Source of the DNA: Rhizophagus irregularis
Taxonomy: Eukaryota; Glomeromycota; Glomeromycetes; Glomerales; Glomeraceae
Assembly (NCBI RefSeq): GCF_026210795.1
Contig: NC_089451.1
Location: forward strand, 322,501-386,500
Reading direction: 5' to 3'
Length of the DNA: 64,000 bases
This document shows, in pieces, positions 1 to 8,098 of this stretch (the first letter of the stretch is position 1; each line of letters starts with the position of its first letter). A program made the position numbers and the translations under genes. A model generated the notes under the pieces. It ran no database searches and was not told the DNA's origin. It saw only the letters and a program-made list of their open reading frames with translations.

Positions 1-140
1 ATATAGAAATATTCAAAAAAATAAAAAACTATATTATTAAATATTACTTTTAAAATTACAAAGTTATAAATAGTAGGAAGGCAACTATTTTATTAAAATT
101 TTACATTTATACATCAGGAAATTTTATAGCATGAAAAATT

Positions 141-545
141 GCGTAAGTTTACGATTTTGTAAGTTTACGAAAGTTTATGGCATAATATTTCAAAAAATTT
201 CAAAATATTACATAAGTTTACAATTTCGTAAGATTTATGTAATATTACAGTTAAAATATTACACAAGTTTTCAATATCGTAAGATTTACGCAATATTACG
301 GTCAAAATATTTTGAAAATTTACGAAATTGTAAACCTGCGTAATATTACGGTTAAAATATTTCAAAAATTTACGAAACTGTAAACCTGCGTAATATTACG
401 GTTAAAATATTTCAAAAATTTATGAGACTGTAAACTTGCGTAATATTATGGTTAAAATATTTCAAAAATTTACGAGACTGTAAACCTGCGTAATATTACA
501 GTTAAAATATTTCAAAAATTTATGAGATTGTAAATCTGTGTAATA
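141..545. repeat. 50-bp AT-rich minisatellite
   Basis: Tandem units of about 50 bp. Equivalent positions recur at about 221, 271, 321, 371, 421, 471 and 521, each with a core like TGCGTAATATTACGGTTAAA followed by ATATTTCAAAAATTTA. Units become more diverged towards position 141. Short open frames across it are repeat translations and not genes. Confidence 0.85.
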
Positions 546-1250
546 TTACTATTCGATCGTTAAAGCTGCATATACAATAGAACGTATATAAGGGGCATGT
601 GATACTATTGAATAATCAAAAATAATATAAACACCTTTTCTTTTATATAAACACCTTTTTTTAAAGTTTGAGAAAATAAATTTATTTTTATTTACGAATT
701 TTTTATTATTTACAATTTTTATGTTAAAAATCAAAGTAAATTTTAATTTTTATTATAACTTAATTAAAAAATACACATTTGATACTTGTTCGCTACTATT
801 TTATAAAATAGTACCCAGGCTGTACGGCGTGGACGTCAGTATCAGTCACAGCCCAAAAAAAATGTGAGTCTCCAGCCGATATTTAGTACGGATTGGACCT
901 AGCTACTTACTTAATAAATAATAAAAAAATAAAAATAAATATCTTCTTCTAAGTTTCTCCTTACCCTATGATCATTACGCGTGACTAAAATTAATCAAAT
1001 TTATCAAATTTAAAACATGAACGTAAATATTAATTATAAATTTTATTATAGTATAATTACCTGGTCTCTCCTAAAATCTCGTTTTAAATTCACGATAATA
1101 TCTTTAGCCGGTACGCGTCCACAGCTGCCGCCTAGGGTTACATTACGATAAAGGACATAGTTCTTAATATCAAAATCAGTTTGAATATTCAATAAATACA
1201 TTTAATTTATATGAATGTAATTTTATTTATTTACTTACATGGTAATTCCT
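546..1250. other. Non-coding AT-rich DNA
   Basis: No open frame with coding character on either strand. A slightly GC-richer stretch at about 805-900 and another at about 1105-1140 are unassigned. Confidence 0.5.
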
Positions 1251-1361
1251 GCACAGGTCGAAAAGTGAAAAATCAGGCATCAATCAGTCACCAATCAGTC
1301 ACCAATCAGCTACCTGATTGGTGACCGATTGGTGCCTGATTTTTCACTTTTCGATCTGTGC
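1251..1361. repeat. Palindromic MITE-like inverted repeat
   Basis: The left arm starts GCACAGGTCGAAAAGTGAAA and the right arm ends with its near-perfect complement (TTTCACTTTTCGATCTGTGC). The arms are about 50 bp around a very short spacer, with inner CAATCAGTCACC repeats. It would fold into a long hairpin. No flanking target duplication is obvious. Confidence 0.7.
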
Positions 1362-2512
1362 TGATGAGGTTCCTCCACTTTTAGCTGCACTGTTGCCCAG
1401 AAACCCTCGTTCGAAATATTCTATTTATTCTGATTCAATTAAATGGATTGGTTAATTTGAATTTAAATTTTTTCTTAAAGAAATTATAGATATTAGTCAT
1501 ATGAACCTATTGGCAACAAAGTCCCAAAAATCATGGCAGCTTCTACCATTATATTGTGGTAGGCGCAGTTTCTGTTTTGGCGTATGTTAACAAGTTCGTC
1601 CATCATAGTCCAGTTTCAATAAACGTTATAATGAAAATGACGTGAACGTGTGTAGCGAGGCATTATTAGATTAGATTTGATTTTTATAATTTGATTTTAG
1701 GATGAGTAAAAATTTGAAAGAAAGTCGTAAAATGTCACTTTAAATAAAATTTAAACAATACCTCTTTGGTTTGATTTTATTTCTCATTTCAATTAAAATT
1801 TAATTTATTAGACTTTTCATCATTAAACATATTAATTAAATCTCATGCGAATATGGATTATCTAAATATAAATATGATTAAATCAAAAAATAAAAAAAAA
1901 TCTTAGTTTGATTTCAATTAAAAATAATTGAAAATCATGTACATGTTTAATTGTTTTAAATATAAATATCAATATATCATATTTAAAAATAAAACAATTT
2001 ATTATTAGCACATTCTATTGAATTTTAAAAAAATCAATTTTTTTTTAAAAAAAAATCATCAATATATCATATTTAAAAATAAAACAATTATATTTTGATT
2101 AAATATTTTGCGTACATTTCTTAAAAAAATCATAAAAAAAATCTTGTACATCGTACATGCAATTACTAAATATCATCCCCTTGTGATAAATAAAAAATTA
2201 CGCAACACAAATTCAACACAAATTCAATACAAATTTATCAAATTTAACGAAATTTAGCCAAAATTAATAATTTTTTACCAGAATTATCAACACAAATTGA
2301 ACACAAATTGAACACAAATTTCAGTCACGATTTATTTATGTCATATCCGCGTTATTAATAATTAAATAAATAAATCTGCATTTTATTTATGATATGGAAA
2401 ACATGATCATAAATTCTTTTAAGGATATAATTTTATTAAAATAAATCAAAACTCCTATATCAAGTGACTAAAAAATATATTTATTTACGAAATATTCATT
2501 TTGTTTATCAAA
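1362..2512. other. Non-coding AT-rich DNA
   Basis: No credible gene. It contains low-complexity runs such as repeated AACACAAATT between about 2205 and 2320. Confidence 0.5.
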
Positions 2513-2668
2513 TCAAGGTACTATGTGAACGACACCATGTATAGACTCTATAGCTACAAAGTTATATAATTCTATCAATTTTAAGTGAGGACATCCATAT
2601 AAATATGGGTTCCTTTTAGATTTAAAATCGTACTATTGAATTAATGCGAGATTTAGTGGTAGGTCTGT
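2513..2668 (-). pseudogene. Plavaka-type transposase, C-terminal remnant (left of the Maverick)
   Basis: Read on the minus strand, this continues the transposase fragment found at 34146-36303 once the Maverick and one copy of TCTGT are removed. The translated end has the motif VAIESIHGVVHIVP, which resembles the C-terminal end of Plavaka (CACTA-like DDE) transposases. An in-frame TAG interrupts it about 40 nt in. It is therefore a broken 3' part of the gene that the Maverick disrupted. Family assignment is by recall of motif style. Confidence 0.55.
2664..2668. repeat. Target-site duplication TCTGT (left)
   Basis: TCTGT directly abuts the left end of the Maverick and is repeated at 34141-34145 directly after the right end. 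Five- to six-base duplications fit retroviral-type integrases. A sixth base would match only if one mismatch is allowed. Confidence 0.85.
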
Positions 2669-3187
2669 GTCGTCGGGCTGGTAGTGTGTCTCGCTAGCGC
2701 TCACCCCACCTCGGTCTCACGGCCTCGCAGTACCTACATCCACCCTCCGTGGGGTAGGGAACCCCCATAGATCCTCCACAATTCTCCACATAGATCCTCC
2801 ACAAAAATATATAACAAAAAAGGATAAAATAAGGGAAAAGAGAGGAAAATAAGAGGGAATCGGAGAAGTGTGGAGGATGTGGAGGATGTGGAGGACGTTT
2901 TAAAAAAATCGGGAGAGGGATCCCCCCAGAAAAAAGTTTTGATTTTACCCCCCCAGATCCTCCACATCTTCCACATCTTCCACACGTACAGGATTCCATT
3001 CATTTTCCTATTGGAAGCAATGAGATAGCAAACCAGGTAAGTTATTAGCAGGTAAGTCCCTAGAAGGCCTGTAGAGCCATAGAGATATAACCGGGTAGGA
3101 GCACGGATCCTTGGAAAAAATATATTTGGCAATTGAAGATTAGGTAACTATAAATTAGTACTCGATTTGATAGAACGAAAAAATGAC
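2669..3187. repeat. Maverick left terminal inverted repeat
   Basis: 519 bp, matched by 33622-34140 in reverse complement with only a handful of differences (for example G/A at 2672). It contains clustered TGTGGAGGA and TCCTCCACA units that are inverted with respect to each other (about 2870-2990), so each TIR can itself fold. The inner end includes a TTGAAGAT motif (3133-3140), a TATAAATTA box and the start codon of the first gene. Frames open across the TIR are not credible proteins. Confidence 0.92.
3133..3159 (+). promoter_or_regulatory. TTGAAGAT promoter-like motif plus TATA box in left TIR
   Basis: TTGAAGAT at 3133-3140 is followed by TATAAATTA and, 43 nt after the motif, the ATG at 3183. 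The same arrangement is present in the right TIR. Related motifs precede the starts at 9886, 10629, 27877, 28454 and 30976. The role as promoter is inferred from position. Confidence 0.6.
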
Positions 3188-3710
3188 ATATACCGTAGAA
3201 AAGTTGGCAGGAATCTTTGGCCGCACAGTCCCTGATGTTATGGGTATCAATAGGGAGATCCTAAAAAGCCACCAAAACCTGCACGCAGTATCAGTAATCC
3301 CCGAACTTGTAGGCCATATCCTGGAACGTATTCCAAGTAGCAATTTTGGACCGCATCTTCTAGAAGTCAGCCCAATCTGGAGAGCCGAAGCTGAACAAGT
3401 ACTCTGGAAGCGGCATAAAGAAGCTGAGAAGGTATACAAACAGGCAGTAGACTACTACAGGGAGGCCATTGACAATTTCAATGAAGCCGATCAGAAAAAA
3501 TACACTAGGTTCGCAGGAATGGTGGCAGTGAAAGAAAAAGCTCTCCTCAGATGTGACTTTATAACGCAAGAGTCCGACTGGGAGAAATGGACTCAAATAA
3601 CGTATAACATCCAATTGCTTAAAGAAGGCCGCACTCTTGATGACTCAGACGATGAATCAGATGATGGAGAGGTATCTCTCGATGACTCAGATGATGAGGA
3701 ATACTTTTAG
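3183..3710 (+). CDS. Maverick leftmost ORF, unknown protein with acidic tail
   Basis: I do not recognise this 175-residue protein. The first half is mixed helical with several charged residues. Residues about 75-105 (rich in A, E, K and Y) could form a helix. The last 25 residues are strongly acidic, with repeated DDSDDE. The ATG lies at the inner end of the left TIR, so its first codons and its promoter are shared with the helicase gene at the other end. It is uninterrupted, unlike several neighbours, and reads inward from the terminus. An acidic tail is common in DNA-binding or DNA-mimic proteins, but no function can be given. Confidence 0.75.
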   Translation: MTYTVEKLAGIFGRTVPDVMGINREILKSHQNLHAVSVIPELVGHILERIPSSNFGPHLLEVSPIWRAEAEQVLWKRHKEAEKVYKQAVDYYREAIDNFNEADQKKYTRFAGMVAVKEKALLRCDFITQESDWEKWTQITYNIQLLKEGRTLDDSDDESDDGEVSLDDSDDEEYF

Positions 3711-3790
3711 AAGGCGATACTAATCCGTCTTCCTCTTTTTTGCCTTCTTAAGGCATTTATCAATACACTGTTTACACGCGTCATCAGCTT

Positions 3791-4039
3791 CTAAAATTTT
3801 TTGCCCGAGTTTTTTGCATTGCCGATTGTACGCCGTCTGATGTCTTTAGCTGCGGTTTCTTTTTTCTTCTCCTTGGTTTTCTTTTTGATAACCCAGTCTA
3901 TCCCAGTAAAAGTATTCTTATGCATCCCACAAACTACACAGTCACCATGTAAACGATAGCGGCCATTTGTGGTCATATCTTGTATTTCACTAGCAGTCTC
4001 GGTTTCCTTCTTACACTTTAGGCAGTAAAATCGTGTCAT
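3791..4039 (-). CDS. DUF5679-like small zinc-binding protein
   Basis: An 82-residue protein starting with MTRFYCLKCKKETE. It has one four-cysteine zinc site (C6, C9, C34, C37) with a TNGRYRLHGDCVVCG core, which is the pattern of the DUF5679 domain seen in large DNA viruses and virus-like transposons. The C-terminal third is lysine- and arginine-rich, suggesting nucleic-acid binding. The frame stays open upstream to 4384, but that part runs antisense to the integrase; I chose the ATG at 4039 because the recognisable domain begins there. The gene diverges from the integrase across a few bases. The function of the family is not known to me. Confidence 0.65.
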   Translation of the reverse strand: MTRFYCLKCKKETETASEIQDMTTNGRYRLHGDCVVCGMHKNTFTGIDWVIKKKTKEKKKETAAKDIRRRTIGNAKNSGKKF

Positions 4040-4047
4040 CTTAAGAT

Positions 4048-5173
4048 TTGAAGTCCGAAATCTTTCCTTTAATTTGTCGTAATATGTCGCATTTAGAGAA
4101 TTACTACAAATACTACAATCTCTCCAGAAAGACGGCACGAATTCTAAAAAGCAGGAAAGAGCACTACAACCTATATAAAAAGCCCCTAAAGGAGAAGTCA
4201 TCAGAGCGTCCACGAGTAGTTGTATGGAAACCAAATGCAACACATCAGGCAGATCTTGCAGAGATGCCAGTCGACCCCAAAGGATTCCACTATTTCCTCG
4301 TAGTGGTGGAAGTCGCGGGTAAACAAGTCGATGCAGAACCCCTAAAGATAAGACTGCAAATAGGGTTCTAAACGGGTTTGTCAAAATCTACAGAAGAAAT
4401 CGTATTAAGCCACCAACACACAGACTGGAGACAGACTCCGGATCAGAATTCACTAACGACCAGGTACGTGATTTTTTCCTGAACAGCCTAGGGTAATGAT
4501 GAGGTTTGGCGAACCAGGAAGACACAAACAGCAATCATACGCTGAACGAGCCATCCAAGCAATCCAGGAACCTCTCCTAAAACGAATGGTGGCACAGAAG
4601 TTGAAGACCGGGGTGACATTCGTGGAATGGTCAGAAGATTTCCGTGATGTAGTTAATAAAATAGATGAAATCTGGCAGAGAAATCCCCCAGACATTCCGA
4701 CAGGCCACTCAAAGTGTCAAAAAGACGGAACTTCTCTCGAAGGAACACATGTCCGAGTCAAGTTAGACGAACCTATTTTAGTACTCGGGAATAAACTCCA
4801 TGGAAAATTTCGTACAGGTGACATAAGATGGAATCCCAATATCCGTGTCATCAAAAAAATGATCCTCTCACCCGAACAGCCTCCTACGTATCTTCTTGAT
4901 GGACCACACGGGCGTCTAGTAGTATCCAGATGTGCGTACACCCGAAAAGAGTTGCAGATTGTTCCAGAAAATGAACATCCCCCACCTGACTCCGTGATAA
5001 GAGGGCAACCCGAAAGATTTGTACCTGAGCGGATACTCCGGCATCGCATCAGGAAGGGTCAAGACCAATATCTAGTCAAGTGGGAACGATACCCAGATAC
5101 CGAAGCCACTTGGGAACCCGCTGACCGGTTGGAGGAGGATGTCCCTGCCTTAATCTGCAAGTTTTGGGAATAA
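4048..5173 (+). pseudogene. Maverick integrase (rve-type) with C-terminal chromodomain, frameshifted
   Basis: A DDE retroviral-type integrase that would join the TIR ends to target DNA. The catalytic acids are visible as D in HQADLAEM, D in LETDSGSEF and E in SYAERAIQAIQ. A chromodomain ends the protein (QDQYLVKWERYPDTEATWEP), as in Ty3/gypsy chromoviruses and some Polintons, and may steer insertion to marked chromatin. The frame breaks twice. Near 4344 a run of A seems one base short. Near 4492 a run of G seems one base short, leaving a stop at GGG TAA. Both lie in homopolymers, so sequencing error is possible. The in-frame ATG at 4084 is an alternative start. The stop lies 14 bp from the convergent protease stop. 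Confidence 0.85.
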
Positions 5174-5187
5174 AAAATAAATATTCC

Positions 5188-5937
5188 CTATTTTTTGTCT
5201 CCTCGATTCACATCAGAAACTATCGGGATAAAAACATTCTTCTCATTACAAGTAAGGGCGATATGTTCACGTGATTCATGGACATCATAATTGTAACGTT
5301 TCAGACACGTCCGGCTCAATCCAATCTCCCTATGCTTATAATCGCTTAAAACCGCGAGATTCTCAGTGATTACACAATCAGGGGTTAGTTTGATTGACAC
5401 ACCTTTTACCATGCCGAATGTCCTACCAGAACCCGGAGCGCCGGATATGTTATGTGTAATACTCTTGTCGATATCCAACCCTAATTCTTCAGCGGCTTCC
5501 CTCTGAATAAAAGACGCGTTAGCACAAGTGTCTGCTAAACACTGAATTGCTATCCCATTGACCTTCCCATCCAGCGCTAAAAAATCTTTAGTATTCTCCA
5601 AACGAGCTATGTCAATATCCATCGGGTCATCTTCCCTGATATCCTCTTCTTGTTTTTCCTCAACTAGGTCTTCCGGAATCTCCGTACTTTTACGAGCAGA
5701 CTTTAATTCTTCCCGAAGAATCTCGCGGAGTAATTTTTTAAAATCTGCAGACCTTAATAAACTTAATGAATCATTTTTGGTGACGGCTTTTATAAGTGTG
5801 GGCTTACTACTAGTAACCTTCACAGGAATCTTAATAGGAGTCATTTTAACTGATTTTTTTGGAACAGATTTAAGAAGTTTCGAGATACTTACACCCTTAT
5901 CCGAGTTTACTTTTTTTTTGTACTTCGAACCGCACAA
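5188..5937 (-). CDS. Retropepsin-like aspartic protease (Pro), expressed by frameshift from Gag
   Basis: The catalytic Asp lies in the motif LADTCANASFI (about D136, where most retropepsins have DTG or DSG). A downstream EIGLSRTCLKRYN segment resembles the conserved second motif (LGxxxLxxY). The first ~115 residues are lysine-rich and then acidic, probably disordered linker. There is no ATG at the 5' end: the frame opens inside the end of gag, and the overlap has A AAA AAG just before the gag TAA, so a -1 ribosomal frameshift would give Gag-Pro. By analogy it would cut Gag during particle maturation. No reverse transcriptase or RNase H follows; the integrase gene comes next, on the other strand. 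Confidence 0.75.
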   Translation of the reverse strand: MCGSKYKKKVNSDKGVSISKLLKSVPKKSVKMTPIKIPVKVTSSKPTLIKAVTKNDSLSLLRSADFKKLLREILREELKSARKSTEIPEDLVEEKQEEDIREDDPMDIDIARLENTKDFLALDGKVNGIAIQCLADTCANASFIQREAAEELGLDIDKSITHNISGAPGSGRTFGMVKGVSIKLTPDCVITENLAVLSDYKHREIGLSRTCLKRYNYDVHESREHIALTCNEKNVFIPIVSDVNRGDKK

Positions 5938-5938
5938 A
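5907..5938 (-). promoter_or_regulatory. Putative -1 ribosomal frameshift site (gag to pro)
   Basis: On the minus strand the gag frame ends ACA AAA AAA AAG TAA. The heptamer A AAA AAG (5916-5910) lies directly before the stop. Slipping back one base leads straight into the open protease frame. A AAA AAG is a well-known -1 slippery sequence. A length error in the nine-A run would instead fuse or separate the frames artificially. Confidence 0.6.
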
Positions 5939-7402
5939 TCCGAAAACCACCTTCCTCATCGGGAACAATTTTCAAGTCATCAAAACTCGTGGTATTAGTA
6001 TCAATATCCATAGCATCATCATTAAGATCGAGGTTTCTCATTGCTCGGGCTAATTTCAGATCATCGCGTCTATCTTTAGCCTTCTGAAGTCTCTTTGGAA
6101 ATCTTTTAGACGTCTCATATCCCATAATAAGATCAATAACATGTTGATCATCCTCACTAGTCCACTCAGGAGCATCAGGGTCACCAGGGTCATCACCAAA
6201 ATCATGATCTACATAACCATCATCCCAATCAGGATCCTGATGATCCTGAACAACGCGTGGCCGTGGCTTTGGCCAAACAGGTTTAATCTGTTGTCTATAG
6301 ACCGGTGGTTTACGAACTGGCTTAGATGCTTGTAATTGTTTAAATTGTGCCTGGAAATTCTTGGTAAGTTCCTCGGCTTGTGCCTTGAGCAATTCTTGTA
6401 ATCGTTCTTGAGTAATAACGTCTGTCGACCTTTGTATTACAGCACCTTCGTGTGGAGTCACGGGATGAGTATAGCCAGCCAATTCCTCTTTTTTAGCCTT
6501 TTCAATACCCTGACGCCTTTGTAATCCATAGAACATTTCGCCCTTTCGTCGCTCAAGATCACTCAATCTATCGATTAATGTATTAAGAGGTGCCGCCCGA
6601 TTCTGGAAGCTTCAATAACGTTTTCTGGCAAAAGTCCTCTATAGAACTGGTCAGTAACCATAATTCGATTATATCCTACAATATCTCCAGCCCTCTCAAC
6701 TCGCTTATAGTAAGATCGAACAGGTTCATCTTGTTCCTGGTAAAGGTTACTAAATCGTATCTGAAGTCTTTCTTCCATGACGGTTGGAAAATTTGTACGC
6801 ATATGCATAAATGCTTGATCTAGGAGAATCCCCTGTAAGACTATTGGTTGATTCTGGATAGCAGCATTAAATGGACCTCCATGATTTCCCAACCCATTAA
6901 CGGGTTGATGAGTAGGACGTCCGCCCGCACGCCTCCACTGCTCTTCAACTTTAAAATTCGTTCTAACGATATCAGCACGTGATGGGAAAAATGCATCTCC
7001 AACGGTTACCGCCGCATTACCTGCAACCCTTGAATATACATCAGCATCAGACCCGGGTAAGTAAGTACCAACATGTAATCCATTAGCAACCTCAGGAACA
7101 GCTAAAGCTCTGAACGCTCGGCGAGTAGCACCGGCTCCACCATTTGCAGTAGCCACTAATTGAATATTTGAGAGTTCCCAATTTTTTCCAGTAAGTTCTG
7201 CATCAAACCACCTCGCTGCTTCATCTCTCATACAGCTACGAAGAACCCCCATCGCTCACACCCGACCTGGAGGTGCACCGGCATCATCCAATGGATCAAT
7301 ACCAACGGTATTAATATACTCTAAAAAGTTATCAATAAAAAGATTAAGATCTTCATCTTCCTGACCATGAAATATAGGGGCAGCTATACCAACGGCAGCC
7401 AT
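5907..7402 (-). pseudogene. Gag-like capsid protein carried by the Maverick, interrupted
   Basis: The protein starts at the ATG at 7402. An N-terminal part with IAAPIFHGQEDEDLNLFI and, further on, MRDEAARWFDAELTG follows the pattern of retrotransposon Gag capsid domains. A middle part contains MRTNFPTVMEERLQIRFSNL and then YYKRVERAGDI. The last ~215 residues are charged and lack a CCHC zinc knuckle. Two lesions are visible: an in-frame TGA at 7258-7256 (probably CGA before) and a frameshift near 6595. I recall similar Gag proteins, often preceded by a coiled coil, in Rhizophagus proteomes. It sits between the coiled-coil frame and the protease with no LTRs, and it probably forms the particle shell of this element. 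Confidence 0.7.
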
Positions 7403-8067
7403 ATCGTATTTTGTGGATGGTTGAGAGGAGGTGGAGGAAGGTTCAATTGTCTAATCCGAAACCATTGTACTTGGATACGCAGAGCGGCTATTTGTTGGAA
7501 AAGTCGATTCCTAAGACGTCCCAATGTCCGAATTCCAAAAAGAACCCGATTATTGGCATATACAAGCCGATTTCGTGCTGCATCACGCTCGCCTATAGCT
7601 CTATTACGTTCTCCTCTCATAAGATTATATTGCTGCTGAAGACAACGATTAGTCGTCCGCATACCACCAAACTCACGTTCCAATTCAGCCAAATTAGCTT
7701 CTAAACTAGTAATAGTATCTTGTACGTTATTTAGCTCATCTTGTGTAAGACCTAACAAACCCATTTGAACCTCGAGTTCATCTTGTAATTCATCACGTTC
7801 TTTTCGAGATCGATCACGTTCCGCTTTTAATATATCGCGTTCTTCGTATGTTTCTCTACAGCGATGAATTAATAAATTAAGAGCATGTTTAAGACGATGG
7901 TTTGCATTTTGTACATCTCGATTAACAACCATGCGATCACTGACAGTTAAAAAATCTGTTAGATCCTTAATTACCGCAACTAATGGTATATTATTCATAT
8001 CACGCAAATCCCTAGGAGGCGGTCCAGTAGGCTCTGAAGGAGTATAAATTGCAATTGGTGTCGACAT
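7384..8067 (-). CDS. Coiled-coil protein, probable N-terminal part of Gag
   Basis: A 227-residue protein. Residues about 60-190 are heptad-like and rich in E, R, L and Q (for example RDRSRKERDELQDELEVQMG), a long coiled coil. An N-terminal proline-rich stretch (TPSEPTGPPP) precedes it. The frame overlaps the start of gag by about 19 nt and lies in another phase, so the two may be one Gag polyprotein (coiled coil plus capsid) joined by frameshifting or separated by an indel. The ATG at 8067 is only 31 bp from the divergent ATPase start. No homology to known capsid scaffolds is claimed. Confidence 0.65.
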   Translation of the reverse strand: MSTPIAIYTPSEPTGPPPRDLRDMNNIPLVAVIKDLTDFLTVSDRMVVNRDVQNANHRLKHALNLLIHRCRETYEERDILKAERDRSRKERDELQDELEVQMGLLGLTQDELNNVQDTITSLEANLAELEREFGGMRTTNRCLQQQYNLMRGERNRAIGERDAARNRLVYANNRVLFGIRTLGRLRNRLFQQIAALRIQVQWFRIRQLNLPPPPLNHPQNTIWLPLV

Positions 8068-8098
8068 CGTATTTAAACTAAGATAGAATAAAATTCAA

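Noticed and set aside
141-545. CRISPR-like spaced repeats
   Set aside because: The 50-bp units are contiguous tandem repeats with no unique spacers, and the DNA is eukaryotic.
2694-3132. Open frames in the TIRs (both ends, both frames)
   Set aside because: Mirror-image, low-complexity translations of the GGAGGATGT repeats. The same frames appear in both TIRs, as expected of non-coding repeat.
4040-4384. N-terminal extension of the DUF5679-like frame
   Set aside because: It lies antisense to the integrase catalytic part, whose motifs are clear. The zinc domain starts at the internal ATG.
6141-6335. Plus-strand frame opposite the gag C-terminal segment
   Set aside because: Antisense of an acidic, repetitive Gag region; no features of its own.
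5188-8067. Gag-Pro block as part of an inserted LTR retrotransposon
   Set aside because: No LTRs, primer-binding site, reverse transcriptase or target duplication around it, and the integrase nearby is on the opposite strand and fits the Maverick.
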